Shown piece by piece: positions 23,596 through 31,180 of a stretch of DNA of 64,000 bases. Source of the stretch: Collinsella aerofaciens (GTDB lineage Bacteria; Actinomycetota; Coriobacteriia; Coriobacteriales; Coriobacteriaceae); NCBI GenBank assembly GCA_008671135.1, contig RQAP01000047.1, positions 62,001 through 126,000 of the forward strand, given 5' to 3'. Below the pieces are notes generated by a model. The model made no database searches and was not told the DNA's origin. It saw nothing but the letters and a program-made list of their open reading frames with translations. Position 1 is the stretch's first letter. The number at the start of each line of letters is the position of its first letter. Made by a program: the position numbers and the translations under genes.

Positions 23596-25115
23596 TGGTC
23601 CCTCCTTCCCTGGTACATCGCCGCCTCGAGCACGTGGTCCTGCGTCACTTGCTCGCTCTCGGCGACATCTGCGATCGTGCGCGCAATGCGAACCAGGCGC
23701 ACGATGCCACGCCCTGTGAGATGCGTGCGCTTCGACAGGCCGAGCACACACTTCTCCGCCGCATCATCGAGCTCAAAGGTCGAAACGACGCCGTCAATGG
23801 ACCGTGTCTCGTCATCCTCGGCCTCGGCATCCGCATCGTCCATGCGGGATTCGCGCCAAGCGCGAAAGGCGCGACCGCGCACAACGTAGTCACGTAACTC
23901 GGCAGACGACATGCCCTCCGCACCCTCGATAATCACTTGGGGGTCGGGACGGGTCACATCGATCATCATGTCGATACGGTCGGCCAAAGGACCGCGCAGT
24001 TTAGACCGATAGCGCTCGACCATCGCCGCCGAGCAGCGACACGGCACCTCGCGATCGCCCAAAAAGCCGCAAGGGCAGGGATTGCTCGCAGCCAGTAGCT
24101 GAAAGCGCGACGGGAAGGTAAAGGCCCCGTCGACGCGCACGATCCTGACGTAGCCGCGCTCGATGGGCTGACGCAGCGTCTGCAGCACATCCGTGGGAAA
24201 CTCGGCAAGCTCGTCCAAAAAGAGCACGCCGCCATGAGCCAGGCTGATCTCACCCGGATGCACCGGGCGCCCGCCGCCAATGAGGCCCGCCGTTGAAATG
24301 CTGTGATGGGGGCTTCGAAACGGCCGATGACCTGCCAACAAGCCATCAATGTTCTCACCCAAAACCGAATGGATGCACAGTGCCTCCTGCTGATCCTCAA
24401 CGGAAAGCTCGGGCAGGATGCCGGTCATACGGCGTGCGAGCATCGTCTTGCCCGATCCCGGAGACCCGATCATGAGCAAGCCGAGTTCTCCTGCCGCCGC
24501 AAGCGCCATGCCGCGTTTAGCGACTTCCTGCCCCAGCACGTCTGCATAGTCGAGCTCGGGCTCAAAGGTCGCCTCGACACCCTCGGAATCCAAGTAGTGC
24601 CGTGCGGCATCGCCCATGCCGTGAGCAAGCTGAGACAGATGGTCGATAAAGCCGCAATCTACGCCCGCGAGTGGCACATGCTGGTCGGACCTGCCGGCGA
24701 TAAAAGACAGCCCCATGTCGCGAGCCAATAGCTGAAACGCCACCTCGCCCTTGACGGGAAGCACCGTACCGTCCAGACCAAGCTCACCTGCGATAAGGCA
24801 GCGATCGAGGTTGTCACGGGGAATCTGCTCATCGGCCGCTAGAACCGCGATGGCGATGGGCAGGTCAAAGCCGCTACCGGTCTTGCGGATATCGCCGGGT
24901 GCCAGGTTAACGGTAATGCCCGAGCGTGGGATCTCGAACCCGGCGGAGCGCATCGCACAACGAATACGACCACGTGACTCCATCACCTCCATACTCGGGA
25001 TGCCGAGCATCTGGATGCCCGGGATGCCACCGGCAAGCGAGACCTCGACCGTGACGTGAATCGCCTCGACGCCGCGGATGCAGGCCGCGTGAACGGCAAA
25101 CGTCTCGAACGCCAT
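23592..25115 (-). CDS. comM: ComM-like Mg-chelatase-type AAA+ helicase
   Basis: Hexameric AAA+ helicase that promotes branch migration during natural transformation. The 507-residue protein has an N-terminal Lon-like fold (IQMLGIPSMEVMESRGRIR), Walker A GSPGSGKTMLARRM in the middle, Walker B GVLFLDELAEF, and the C-terminal Mg-chelatase segment. The zinc-like CPCGFLGD cysteines are present. ATG 25115 overlaps the yraN stop (TGATG). It forms a coupled set with yraN and dprA. Confidence 0.95.
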   Translation of the reverse strand: MAFETFAVHAACIRGVEAIHVTVEVSLAGGIPGIQMLGIPSMEVMESRGRIRCAMRSAGFEIPRSGITVNLAPGDIRKTGSGFDLPIAIAVLAADEQIPRDNLDRCLIAGELGLDGTVLPVKGEVAFQLLARDMGLSFIAGRSDQHVPLAGVDCGFIDHLSQLAHGMGDAARHYLDSEGVEATFEPELDYADVLGQEVAKRGMALAAAGELGLLMIGSPGSGKTMLARRMTGILPELSVEDQQEALCIHSVLGENIDGLLAGHRPFRSPHHSISTAGLIGGGRPVHPGEISLAHGGVLFLDELAEFPTDVLQTLRQPIERGYVRIVRVDGAFTFPSRFQLLAASNPCPCGFLGDREVPCRCSAAMVERYRSKLRGPLADRIDMMIDVTRPDPQVIIEGAEGMSSAELRDYVVRGRAFRAWRESRMDDADAEAEDDETRSIDGVVSTFELDDAAEKCVLGLSKRTHLTGRGIVRLVRIARTIADVAESEQVTQDHVLEAAMYQGRRDQ

Positions 25116-25600
25116 CACGACACCTGCCAATCGAACGCGTTGTACTGGTGCTCGATCTCGGCGATATGCCCGCCGCGAATGGTGACGCCCACGGCATCGA
25201 AGCGAATCGCCTTGAGCGGATAATGCTCCATGAGATAGCAGCTTGCGATGCGGCGGTAGCGGCGTTGCTTTTGGGCATCCACGGCCTCCTCGGGAAAGAC
25301 CCGCGTGGTGCAATCCAGGGCGACGCGTCTCGTCTTGACCTCGGCCATCACAACGACATCGTCGAGCTCATCGAGCAGCACCAGGTCGGCCTCGCCCTCG
25401 GTGCAACGATAGCCCTGCTCCAGCAAGGTGTAGCCGCGCTCGTTAAAGTAGTCGATGGTGATCAGCTCGCCCAGCATGCCTAGCTCGCGGGGACTGAGTC
25501 CCTTGATAAACTCGGGCGTCATCGCCCCGGAGTCGAGCTCGCCGTTTTCCCAACGCTCCTTGAGCTGCTGCGTCTTGCTCTTTTTGCTTGCGGCACTCAT
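25115..25600 (-). CDS. yraN: YraN family (UPF0102) endonuclease-like protein
   Basis: Predicted nuclease-fold protein of unknown substrate, 161 residues. The core has GMLGELITIDYFNERGY, GEADLVLLDE and VVMAEVKTR, the E-x-D-ExK arrangement of PD-(D/E)XK folds. A charged extension of about 45 residues precedes the core (KKSKTQQLKERWENG). ATG 25600 has AAAGGAGA 6 nt upstream. It is the first gene of yraN-comM-dprA-trmFO-xer and begins after the rnhB terminator. Confidence 0.92.
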   Translation of the reverse strand: MSAASKKSKTQQLKERWENGELDSGAMTPEFIKGLSPRELGMLGELITIDYFNERGYTLLEQGYRCTEGEADLVLLDELDDVVVMAEVKTRRVALDCTTRVFPEEAVDAQKQRRYRRIASCYLMEHYPLKAIRFDAVGVTIRGGHIAEIEHQYNAFDWQVS

Positions 25601-25698
25601 GGGGTCTCCTTTCCCGCACACTGCATTGCCCCGATGATGAGGGCACCTTTCATGCGGGTAAGTACCGGAAGCAAACCAAAAGCTGACCAAATGCCGTC

Positions 25699-25741
25699 AA
25701 AAAACGGGCCGTACGCAACAATGGTGTTGCATACGGCCCGC
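25699..25741 (-). terminator. Intrinsic terminator after rnhB
   Basis: On the minus strand GGGCCGTATGCAACA pairs with TGTTGCGTACGGCCC (one G-U pair) and is followed by TTTTTTGA. Confidence 0.92.
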
Positions 25742-25789
25742 TACCAGCAGGTTTATAAAACCCCAGAGGTCCATGTCTCCACAATTGGC

Positions 25790-26578
25790 CTAGAAAAGGC
25801 GCTCAGTCTGCAGAAAGTTTCCGCAAAAGCTCACGCGGTGCAGCGGACAAAGTCCATGTTTGCGAATGGCCTCGATGTGCTCGGGGCTCGCATAGCCCTT
25901 CGACTCGGCCAGATGGTACTCGGGATACTCGGCGTCGTACTCGACCATCATCTCGTCACGCGTGACCTTGGCCATGATGGACGCCGCGGCGATGCAGGCG
26001 ATCTTGGCATCGCCCTTCACCACATCGCGCTCGTTAGGAACGGCGCCCAAGGGGTTGCCATCCATAAGCACGCAATCGGGCTCGAGCCCCGTATCGGCCA
26101 CGGCGCCCGCAACGGCGGTACGGATAGCACGGGCCATGCCCATCTCATCGATATCCTTAGGCGCGAAATGGCAAAAACCGATCGCCGTCGCCACCTCGGC
26201 AATCTTCACTGAGAGCAACTCGCGGCGCGCCGGCGTGAGCTTTTTGGAATCGTTGATGCCCCAGACGCGCGGCTCCATAGGAAGACAGACGGCGCATACC
26301 GTCAAAGGACCGGCCACCGATCCGCGACCAACCTCGTCGACACCAACGACCACCCCATCGCCGCCAAGCTCATGCATAAGCTCGTACATGCCATTGACGC
26401 GCTCGCGCTCGGCAACCTCTTTGGAATGGCGTTTGAGGGCGCGTTCACAAGCCTTGATCACCTGCTGGCGCGGGTCCTCGCGATAATGCTCCACGAGGGC
26501 GGGGATCTCCTCAAACGTTGCGCTCGCCAGCTCTCCGGCAACCTGCGATGCCGAAACCGAGCTCGTCATATTGGCCAT
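25790..26578 (-). CDS. rnhB: Ribonuclease HII
   Basis: Removes RNA primers and misincorporated ribonucleotides. The 262-residue protein has the catalytic DE in VGVDEVGRGSVAGPL, KKLTPARRE, an Asp in LMDGNPLG, and KGDAKIACIAAASIMAKVTRD. An N-terminal helical extension of about 75 residues precedes the catalytic core. ATG 26578 has AAGGAGGG 7 nt upstream. It appears monocistronic, between the rplS terminator and its own. Confidence 0.96.
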   Translation of the reverse strand: MANMTSSVSASQVAGELASATFEEIPALVEHYREDPRQQVIKACERALKRHSKEVAERERVNGMYELMHELGGDGVVVGVDEVGRGSVAGPLTVCAVCLPMEPRVWGINDSKKLTPARRELLSVKIAEVATAIGFCHFAPKDIDEMGMARAIRTAVAGAVADTGLEPDCVLMDGNPLGAVPNERDVVKGDAKIACIAAASIMAKVTRDEMMVEYDAEYPEYHLAESKGYASPEHIEAIRKHGLCPLHRVSFCGNFLQTERLF

Positions 26579-26605
26579 ACCAGGCCCTCCTTGCATGCAA
26601 ATCAG

Positions 26606-26638
26606 ATAAAAAGAAGGGCCACCCGAAGGTGACCCTTG
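26606..26638 (-). terminator. Intrinsic terminator of rplS
   Basis: AAGGGTCACC pairs with GGTGGCCCTT around TTCG-type loop sequence on the minus strand and is followed by CTTTTTAT. Confidence 0.88.
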
Positions 26639-26671
26639 TGTCCAAACGAGTGGACAGACGCTGCGATCTTC

Positions 26672-27013
26672 TTAGCGCTTCTCGGGGATGCGAGCAGCCT
26701 TGCCCACCTTGTCGCGGAGGTAGTACAGCTTGGCGCGACGGACGCGACCATGACGAACGACCTCGAGCTTGGCGATCTTGGGGCTGTGAAGCGGGAAGGT
26801 ACGCTCAACACCGACACCGAAGGACATCTTGCGGACGGTGAAGGTCTCGCGGGCACCGGCGCCGGCCATGCGGATGACGTCGCCCTGGAAGACCTGGATG
26901 CGCTCGCGGTCGCCTTCCTTAATGCGGTAGTGAACCTTGACGTTGTCGGCGACGCGAACCTGAGGAATGTCCTCGCGGATCTGCTGACGCTCGATTGCGC
27001 GGATGTAATCCAT
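26672..27013 (-). CDS. rplS: 50S ribosomal protein L19
   Basis: Protein at the 30S-50S interface, 113 residues. Typical segments are GDRERIQVFQGDVIR, FTVRKMSFGVGVERTFPLHSP and RRAKLYYLRDKVGKAARI. ATG 27013 has AAGGAA 7 nt upstream; an in-frame TTG two codons earlier is not better placed. It has its own promoter, leader hairpin and terminator, unlike the rimM-trmD-rplS linkage seen in many bacteria. Confidence 0.98.
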   Translation of the reverse strand: MDYIRAIERQQIREDIPQVRVADNVKVHYRIKEGDRERIQVFQGDVIRMAGAGARETFTVRKMSFGVGVERTFPLHSPKIAKLEVVRHGRVRRAKLYYLRDKVGKAARIPEKR

Positions 27014-27037
27014 GTGCAATTCCTTACTCTTCTAGAG

Positions 27038-27061
27038 GTGCCGTACCACCTTGGCCGGCAC
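27038..27061 (-). promoter_or_regulatory. Leader hairpin of rplS
   Basis: GTGCCG and CGGCAC enclose a 12-nt loop in the 5' UTR, about 20 nt after the predicted start of transcription. Its position resembles ribosomal-protein leader elements such as the L19 leader known in Firmicutes. Equivalence is not shown. Confidence 0.4.
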
Positions 27062-27082
27062 GTAGTTGAACAAACGTATTCG

Positions 27083-27110
27083 AGTATACACGCGCGGGTT
27101 TCTGCTGCAA
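27083..27110 (-). promoter_or_regulatory. rplS promoter
   Basis: TTGCAG and TATACT are separated by 16 nt on the minus strand, about 70 nt before the start codon. Confidence 0.75.
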
Positions 27111-27157
27111 GAACAATTTTTTACGCAGACAAAAAGACAAAACCCGCACATGATAAC

Positions 27158-27184
27158 CGCCCGTCTCACGAATGAGACGGGCGG
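27158..27184 (-). terminator. Hairpin after ppdK
   Basis: CCGCCCGTCTC pairs perfectly with GAGACGGGCGG around a short loop, about 40 nt past the ppdK stop. No T-tract follows on the minus strand, so it may be an mRNA 3'-end stabiliser. Confidence 0.5.
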
Positions 27185-27222
27185 CATGAAGGGGGCTACG
27201 CTAGGCGTCTAAACCCAAAACG

Positions 27223-29973
27223 TTAGGCGGAACGCTTGGCCTCGAGCTTGGCTTGAGCGGCAGCCAGGCGTGCGAGGGGCACGCGGTAGGGCGAGCAGGA
27301 CACGTAGTCCACGTCGGCCACGTTAAACAGGCCCTTGATGGACTTGGGGTCGCCGCCGTGCTCGCCGCACACGCCAAAGTGCATGTCGGGGTTGGTGGCT
27401 CGGCCCTTCTCGACGGCCATGCGCACCAGCTCGAGCACCGCCGTATCGATGGTCTCGAAGGGATTGTCCTTCAAGATCTTCTTATGCATGTACAGCGGGA
27501 TGAACTTAGCCTCGGCGTCGTCACGCGAGAAACCGAAGGTCGTCTGGGTGAGGTCGTTGGTGCCAAAGCAGAAGAAGTCTGCGTGATGGGCGATCTCGTC
27601 AGCGACCATGCAGGCGCGCGGCAGCTCGAGCATCGTGCCCACGGGAATATTGAGCTCGACGCCTTCTTCGACGGAAACCTCGGCGATCACGCGCTCGATA
27701 ACCTCGCGGGTCTGAACATGCTCGGCCGTAATGGAAACGAGCGGGACCATAATCTCGGGGCGCGGGTCGACGCCCTCCTTGATAAGGCGGGCGGCAGCCG
27801 TGGCGACGGCGCGGACCTGCATGAGCGGCAGATCGCTAAAGACGACGGACAGGCGCACGCCGCGTAGGCCGAGCATGGGGTTCGACTCGACCATGCCGTC
27901 GATACGACGCAGGCGGGTGCGCAGGACGGCAAGCTCTTCCTCGCTGGCGCCAGCGGCTTCCTTCTTGGTGATGGCAACCTCGAGCTCGCGAGGATTATCC
28001 AGGAACTCATGAAGCGGCGGATCGAGCAGGCGGACGACCACATCGCGACCGGACATGGTCTTGAACATCGCCAGGAAGTCCTCGGTCTGAACCTTGAGCA
28101 GGTCGGCCAAGGCCTGCTGCTTCACGGCCTCATCGTCAGACAGGATAAAGCTCTGGATGATGTTCTTGCGGTCACCCAGGAACATGTGCTCGGTGCGGCA
28201 CAGGCCAATGGCCTCGGCGCCAAACTCGAGGGCGAGCTCGGCATCCTCAGGATTGTCGGCGTTGACGCGCACATGGTTGGCATGGCCACAGGTCTCGTCC
28301 AGGCGAATCTCGTCGGCCCAGGACAGGATGGTGTCCAGGTCGCCGGTAAGCTCGGCGGAGACCAGGTCGACGGGACCATCGACGACGATGCCCTGGGTGC
28401 CGTCGATGGAGATGACATCGCCCTCGTGCAATACGCGGTCGCTGCCCTCGATGCGCACGACCTTCTCGGCGGCGTCGATGTGGAAGCGCTCAACGCCGCA
28501 GACGCAGGGCGTACCCATACCGCGGGCGATAACAGCGGCATGGCTCGTCTTGCCACCGTGGCTGGTCAGGATGCCCTCGGCGGCGACCATGCCCTTCAAG
28601 TCGTCGGGGTTGGTCTCCCAACGGACCAAGATAACCTTATGACCCTCGTTTGCGCGCGCGACGGCGTCATCGCTCGAGAACACGACCTCGCCCACGGCGG
28701 CGCCGGGGCTGGCGTTCAGACCGCTGGCCAGCGCCTCGTACCTCTTGGAAGCGTCAAACTGCGGGTGCAGGAGCTGGTCGAGTTGCGCGGGATCGATACG
28801 GCTCACGGCCTCTTCGCGGGTGATCAGGCCTTCCTCGACCATTTCGATGGCGATGCGCAGGGCGGCGGTGGCAGTGCGTTTACCCACGCGTGTCTGGAGC
28901 ATCCAGAGCTTGCCCTGCTCGATGGTGAACTCGATATCGCACATATCGCGGTAATGGTCCTCGAGCGTCAGGAACACGCGCTCGAGCTCCTCACCTGCAG
29001 ACTCGAGGCCCGGGGTGGCCTTGAGGTCGGCGATGGGCTCGGTGTTGCGGATACCGGCGACGACGTCCTCGCCCTGAGCGTTGACCAAAAAGTCACCGTA
29101 GAACTCCTTGGTGCCGTCGGCCGGATTACGCGTAAAGGCGACGCCCGTCGCAGAGGTCTCGCCCTTGTTGCCAAAGGCCATGGCCTGTACGTTGACGGCG
29201 GTGCCGAGGTCGTCGGAAATGCCATGCTGCTTGCGGTAGATGCAGGCACGCTCGTTCATCCAGCTGCCAAAGACGGCCTGGATTGCAAGGCGTAGCTGAA
29301 GCTCCGGGTCGTGCGGGAAAACGGGCTTGCCGTCAGCGACCTCGAGCTCGGGATACAGGGAGGCATCGACGTTCTCGGAGAAGATGCCCTTAAAGGTCTC
29401 GACGAGTTCCTGCAGGTCCTCGGCCGAAAGCTCGGAATCGACGCGAACGCCGGCGACCAGACGGGCCTGGGTCAGGGCGTTCTCGAACAGATCGGCGTCA
29501 ACGCCCATGACGACATTGGAAAACATCTGGATAAAGCGGCGGTAGCTATCCCAGGCAAAACGCGGGTTCTGCGTCTGCGCGATGAGGCCCTGGACGGAAT
29601 CGTCATTGAGGCCCAAGTTGAGGACCGTGTCCATCATACCGGGCATGGAGAACGGAGCGCCCGAGCGAACCGACACGAGCAGCGGATCGGAGGCGTCGCC
29701 GAGCTTCTTGCCGCAGCGGGCCTCGAGGTCCGCCTCGGCAGCAACGATCTCATCGAGTGCGCCCCCGGGCCACACGTTGCCGGCACCGGAGTACTCGACG
29801 CAAGTCTGGCAGGTAATGGTAAAGCCACCGGGAACCGGCAGGCCGATGCGGCTCATCTCGGCAAGGTTTGCGCCCTTGCCGCCAAGCACGAAGTTCATGG
29901 ACTTGTCGCCCTCAGTGACACAGGTGCCCTGGGCGTCGGTTCCAAAACGGTAAACCCTCTTGCAATCGCTCAC
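27223..29973 (-). CDS. ppdK: Pyruvate, phosphate dikinase
   Basis: Interconverts pyruvate, ATP and Pi with PEP, AMP and PPi. The 916-residue protein has the N-terminal ATP-grasp part (VLGGKGANLAEMSRIGLPVP), the swivelling phosphohistidine domain with catalytic His in TSHGGKTSHAAVIARGMG, and the C-terminal PEP/pyruvate barrel with FGTNDLTQTTFGFSRDD and GVCGEHGG. The Thr beside the catalytic His is the residue targeted by PDRP regulators. GTG 29973 has GGAAGGGG upstream. The PDRP gene lies just upstream, with about 300 nt of palindrome-rich DNA between. Confidence 0.97.
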   Translation of the reverse strand: MSDCKRVYRFGTDAQGTCVTEGDKSMNFVLGGKGANLAEMSRIGLPVPGGFTITCQTCVEYSGAGNVWPGGALDEIVAAEADLEARCGKKLGDASDPLLVSVRSGAPFSMPGMMDTVLNLGLNDDSVQGLIAQTQNPRFAWDSYRRFIQMFSNVVMGVDADLFENALTQARLVAGVRVDSELSAEDLQELVETFKGIFSENVDASLYPELEVADGKPVFPHDPELQLRLAIQAVFGSWMNERACIYRKQHGISDDLGTAVNVQAMAFGNKGETSATGVAFTRNPADGTKEFYGDFLVNAQGEDVVAGIRNTEPIADLKATPGLESAGEELERVFLTLEDHYRDMCDIEFTIEQGKLWMLQTRVGKRTATAALRIAIEMVEEGLITREEAVSRIDPAQLDQLLHPQFDASKRYEALASGLNASPGAAVGEVVFSSDDAVARANEGHKVILVRWETNPDDLKGMVAAEGILTSHGGKTSHAAVIARGMGTPCVCGVERFHIDAAEKVVRIEGSDRVLHEGDVISIDGTQGIVVDGPVDLVSAELTGDLDTILSWADEIRLDETCGHANHVRVNADNPEDAELALEFGAEAIGLCRTEHMFLGDRKNIIQSFILSDDEAVKQQALADLLKVQTEDFLAMFKTMSGRDVVVRLLDPPLHEFLDNPRELEVAITKKEAAGASEEELAVLRTRLRRIDGMVESNPMLGLRGVRLSVVFSDLPLMQVRAVATAAARLIKEGVDPRPEIMVPLVSITAEHVQTREVIERVIAEVSVEEGVELNIPVGTMLELPRACMVADEIAHHADFFCFGTNDLTQTTFGFSRDDAEAKFIPLYMHKKILKDNPFETIDTAVLELVRMAVEKGRATNPDMHFGVCGEHGGDPKSIKGLFNVADVDYVSCSPYRVPLARLAAAQAKLEAKRSA

Positions 29974-30134
29974 GATACTTCCCCTTCCATGCACTTACGC
30001 GCACGACCGTGGTAACGAATCGACCCACCGGATGCGGGCCGTGAGGGAACTATACGGCGCGTTTTGGGCAGGCTTGAGCAGAGGGTGCGCGGTTTGGTAA
30101 ACGTGCTAAAACTGGCGGTAAACGGTAGATAAAG

Positions 30135-30194
30135 GTGGTTACCTTATGAAGATACCACTGCAAGAGAAATGCAGGTCAGATGCAAGTTTCTTGC
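30135..30194. promoter_or_regulatory. Cluster of palindromes upstream of ppdK
   Basis: Three inverted repeats lie in 60 bp: GTGGTTACC-N6-AGATACCAC (30135-30158, imperfect), CTGCA-N7-TGCAG (30158-30174) and GCAAG-TTT-CTTGC (30182-30194). The last two also pair with each other as a larger imperfect repeat. A weak -10 (TATAGT in minus orientation, near 30050) lies downstream of them, so they would be upstream operator sites for ppdK. The rest of 29974-30270 shows no gene. Confidence 0.4.
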
Positions 30195-30270
30195 TAAATC
30201 GCTTTATCATTATCGTGCATTATTTTGAGGTAGTCTATTTAGGACGGGGCTTTTTAACTACTCCAATGAG

Positions 30271-31146
30271 CTAACTTTGCTGCACTCGACTGGCGGCGCG
30301 GCGGGCGCGGGCTTCTTGGATTTCCTCCAAGTGGCTAATGATCTCGGCAGCGCTTTCCTCGATGGCCTTGCCGTCGGTACGCACCACAAAGCAGCCTAGG
30401 CGCTTCATGAGGGCACGAGCTTCCTCGAGCTCGCTGCGCACGCTCTCGGGCTCGGCATAGGAGCCGGCAACGGCACGGGCGTAGTCATCGCCCAAGCGGC
30501 TATCGCGAATCTCGGAAATAACGTCGACGGTCGAAATCAGGCCAAACAAACGCATCGGGTCGACCTCGTAAATTGACTTGGGCGGCTCCATGCCATGGGC
30601 CAACGGAACATTGGCAACCTTGTAACCTTGAAAGGCCAAAAACATCGACAGCGGCGTCTTGGACGTGCGCGATACGCCCAGCAGCACGATATCGGCTCCC
30701 GAAAGGTCGTCGCAGCCGCGTCCATCATCGTGCTCAACGAAATATTCCATGGCCTCGATACGATGGAAATAGCGGTCATCGGTCCTGTGAATCACGCCCG
30801 CAACGCCTTTGGGCGGCACACCGATGAGCGACGACAGCACGGCGAGCGTCGGGCCGATCAGGTCGACCGAGCGAATATGCAGCATGCCCAGGTAATCGAG
30901 CACACGAGCACGTAGCGCCGGGTCGACGATGGTATGGAACACGGCGATATCGCGATGGTCGGCATCGACGCGCGGTCCCACAAATGACTTGACCTGCTCC
31001 ACAGAAGTCACCTTAGGCAGGCGCAAAACACAAAAAGCCCCTTCATCAAATTGCCCGGACGCCGCAAGCACCACCTCACAAGCGGTATCACCGAGCGAGT
31101 CGGAGATAACGATAACGGTGGGACGAGCGGTGACCGGGCAATCCAT
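30271..31146 (-). CDS. Pyruvate, phosphate dikinase regulatory protein (DUF299 kinase/pyrophosphorylase)
   Basis: Bifunctional regulator that inactivates its target by ADP-dependent phosphorylation of the Thr near the catalytic His and reactivates it by Pi-dependent dephosphorylation. The 291-residue protein has the family pattern ISDSLGDTACEV at the N-terminus and an unusual P-loop-like GVSRTSKTPLS in the middle. The same family regulates PEP synthase (PpsR) elsewhere; the neighbouring ppdK makes PPDK the likely target. AAAAGGAG precedes ATG 31146. It follows glyS by 34 nt. Confidence 0.92.
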   Translation of the reverse strand: MDCPVTARPTVIVISDSLGDTACEVVLAASGQFDEGAFCVLRLPKVTSVEQVKSFVGPRVDADHRDIAVFHTIVDPALRARVLDYLGMLHIRSVDLIGPTLAVLSSLIGVPPKGVAGVIHRTDDRYFHRIEAMEYFVEHDDGRGCDDLSGADIVLLGVSRTSKTPLSMFLAFQGYKVANVPLAHGMEPPKSIYEVDPMRLFGLISTVDVISEIRDSRLGDDYARAVAGSYAEPESVRSELEEARALMKRLGCFVVRTDGKAIEESAAEIISHLEEIQEARARRAASRVQQS

Positions 31147-31180
31147 GCGGGGCTCCTTTTGCGCTTACGCGCAGGCTGGC

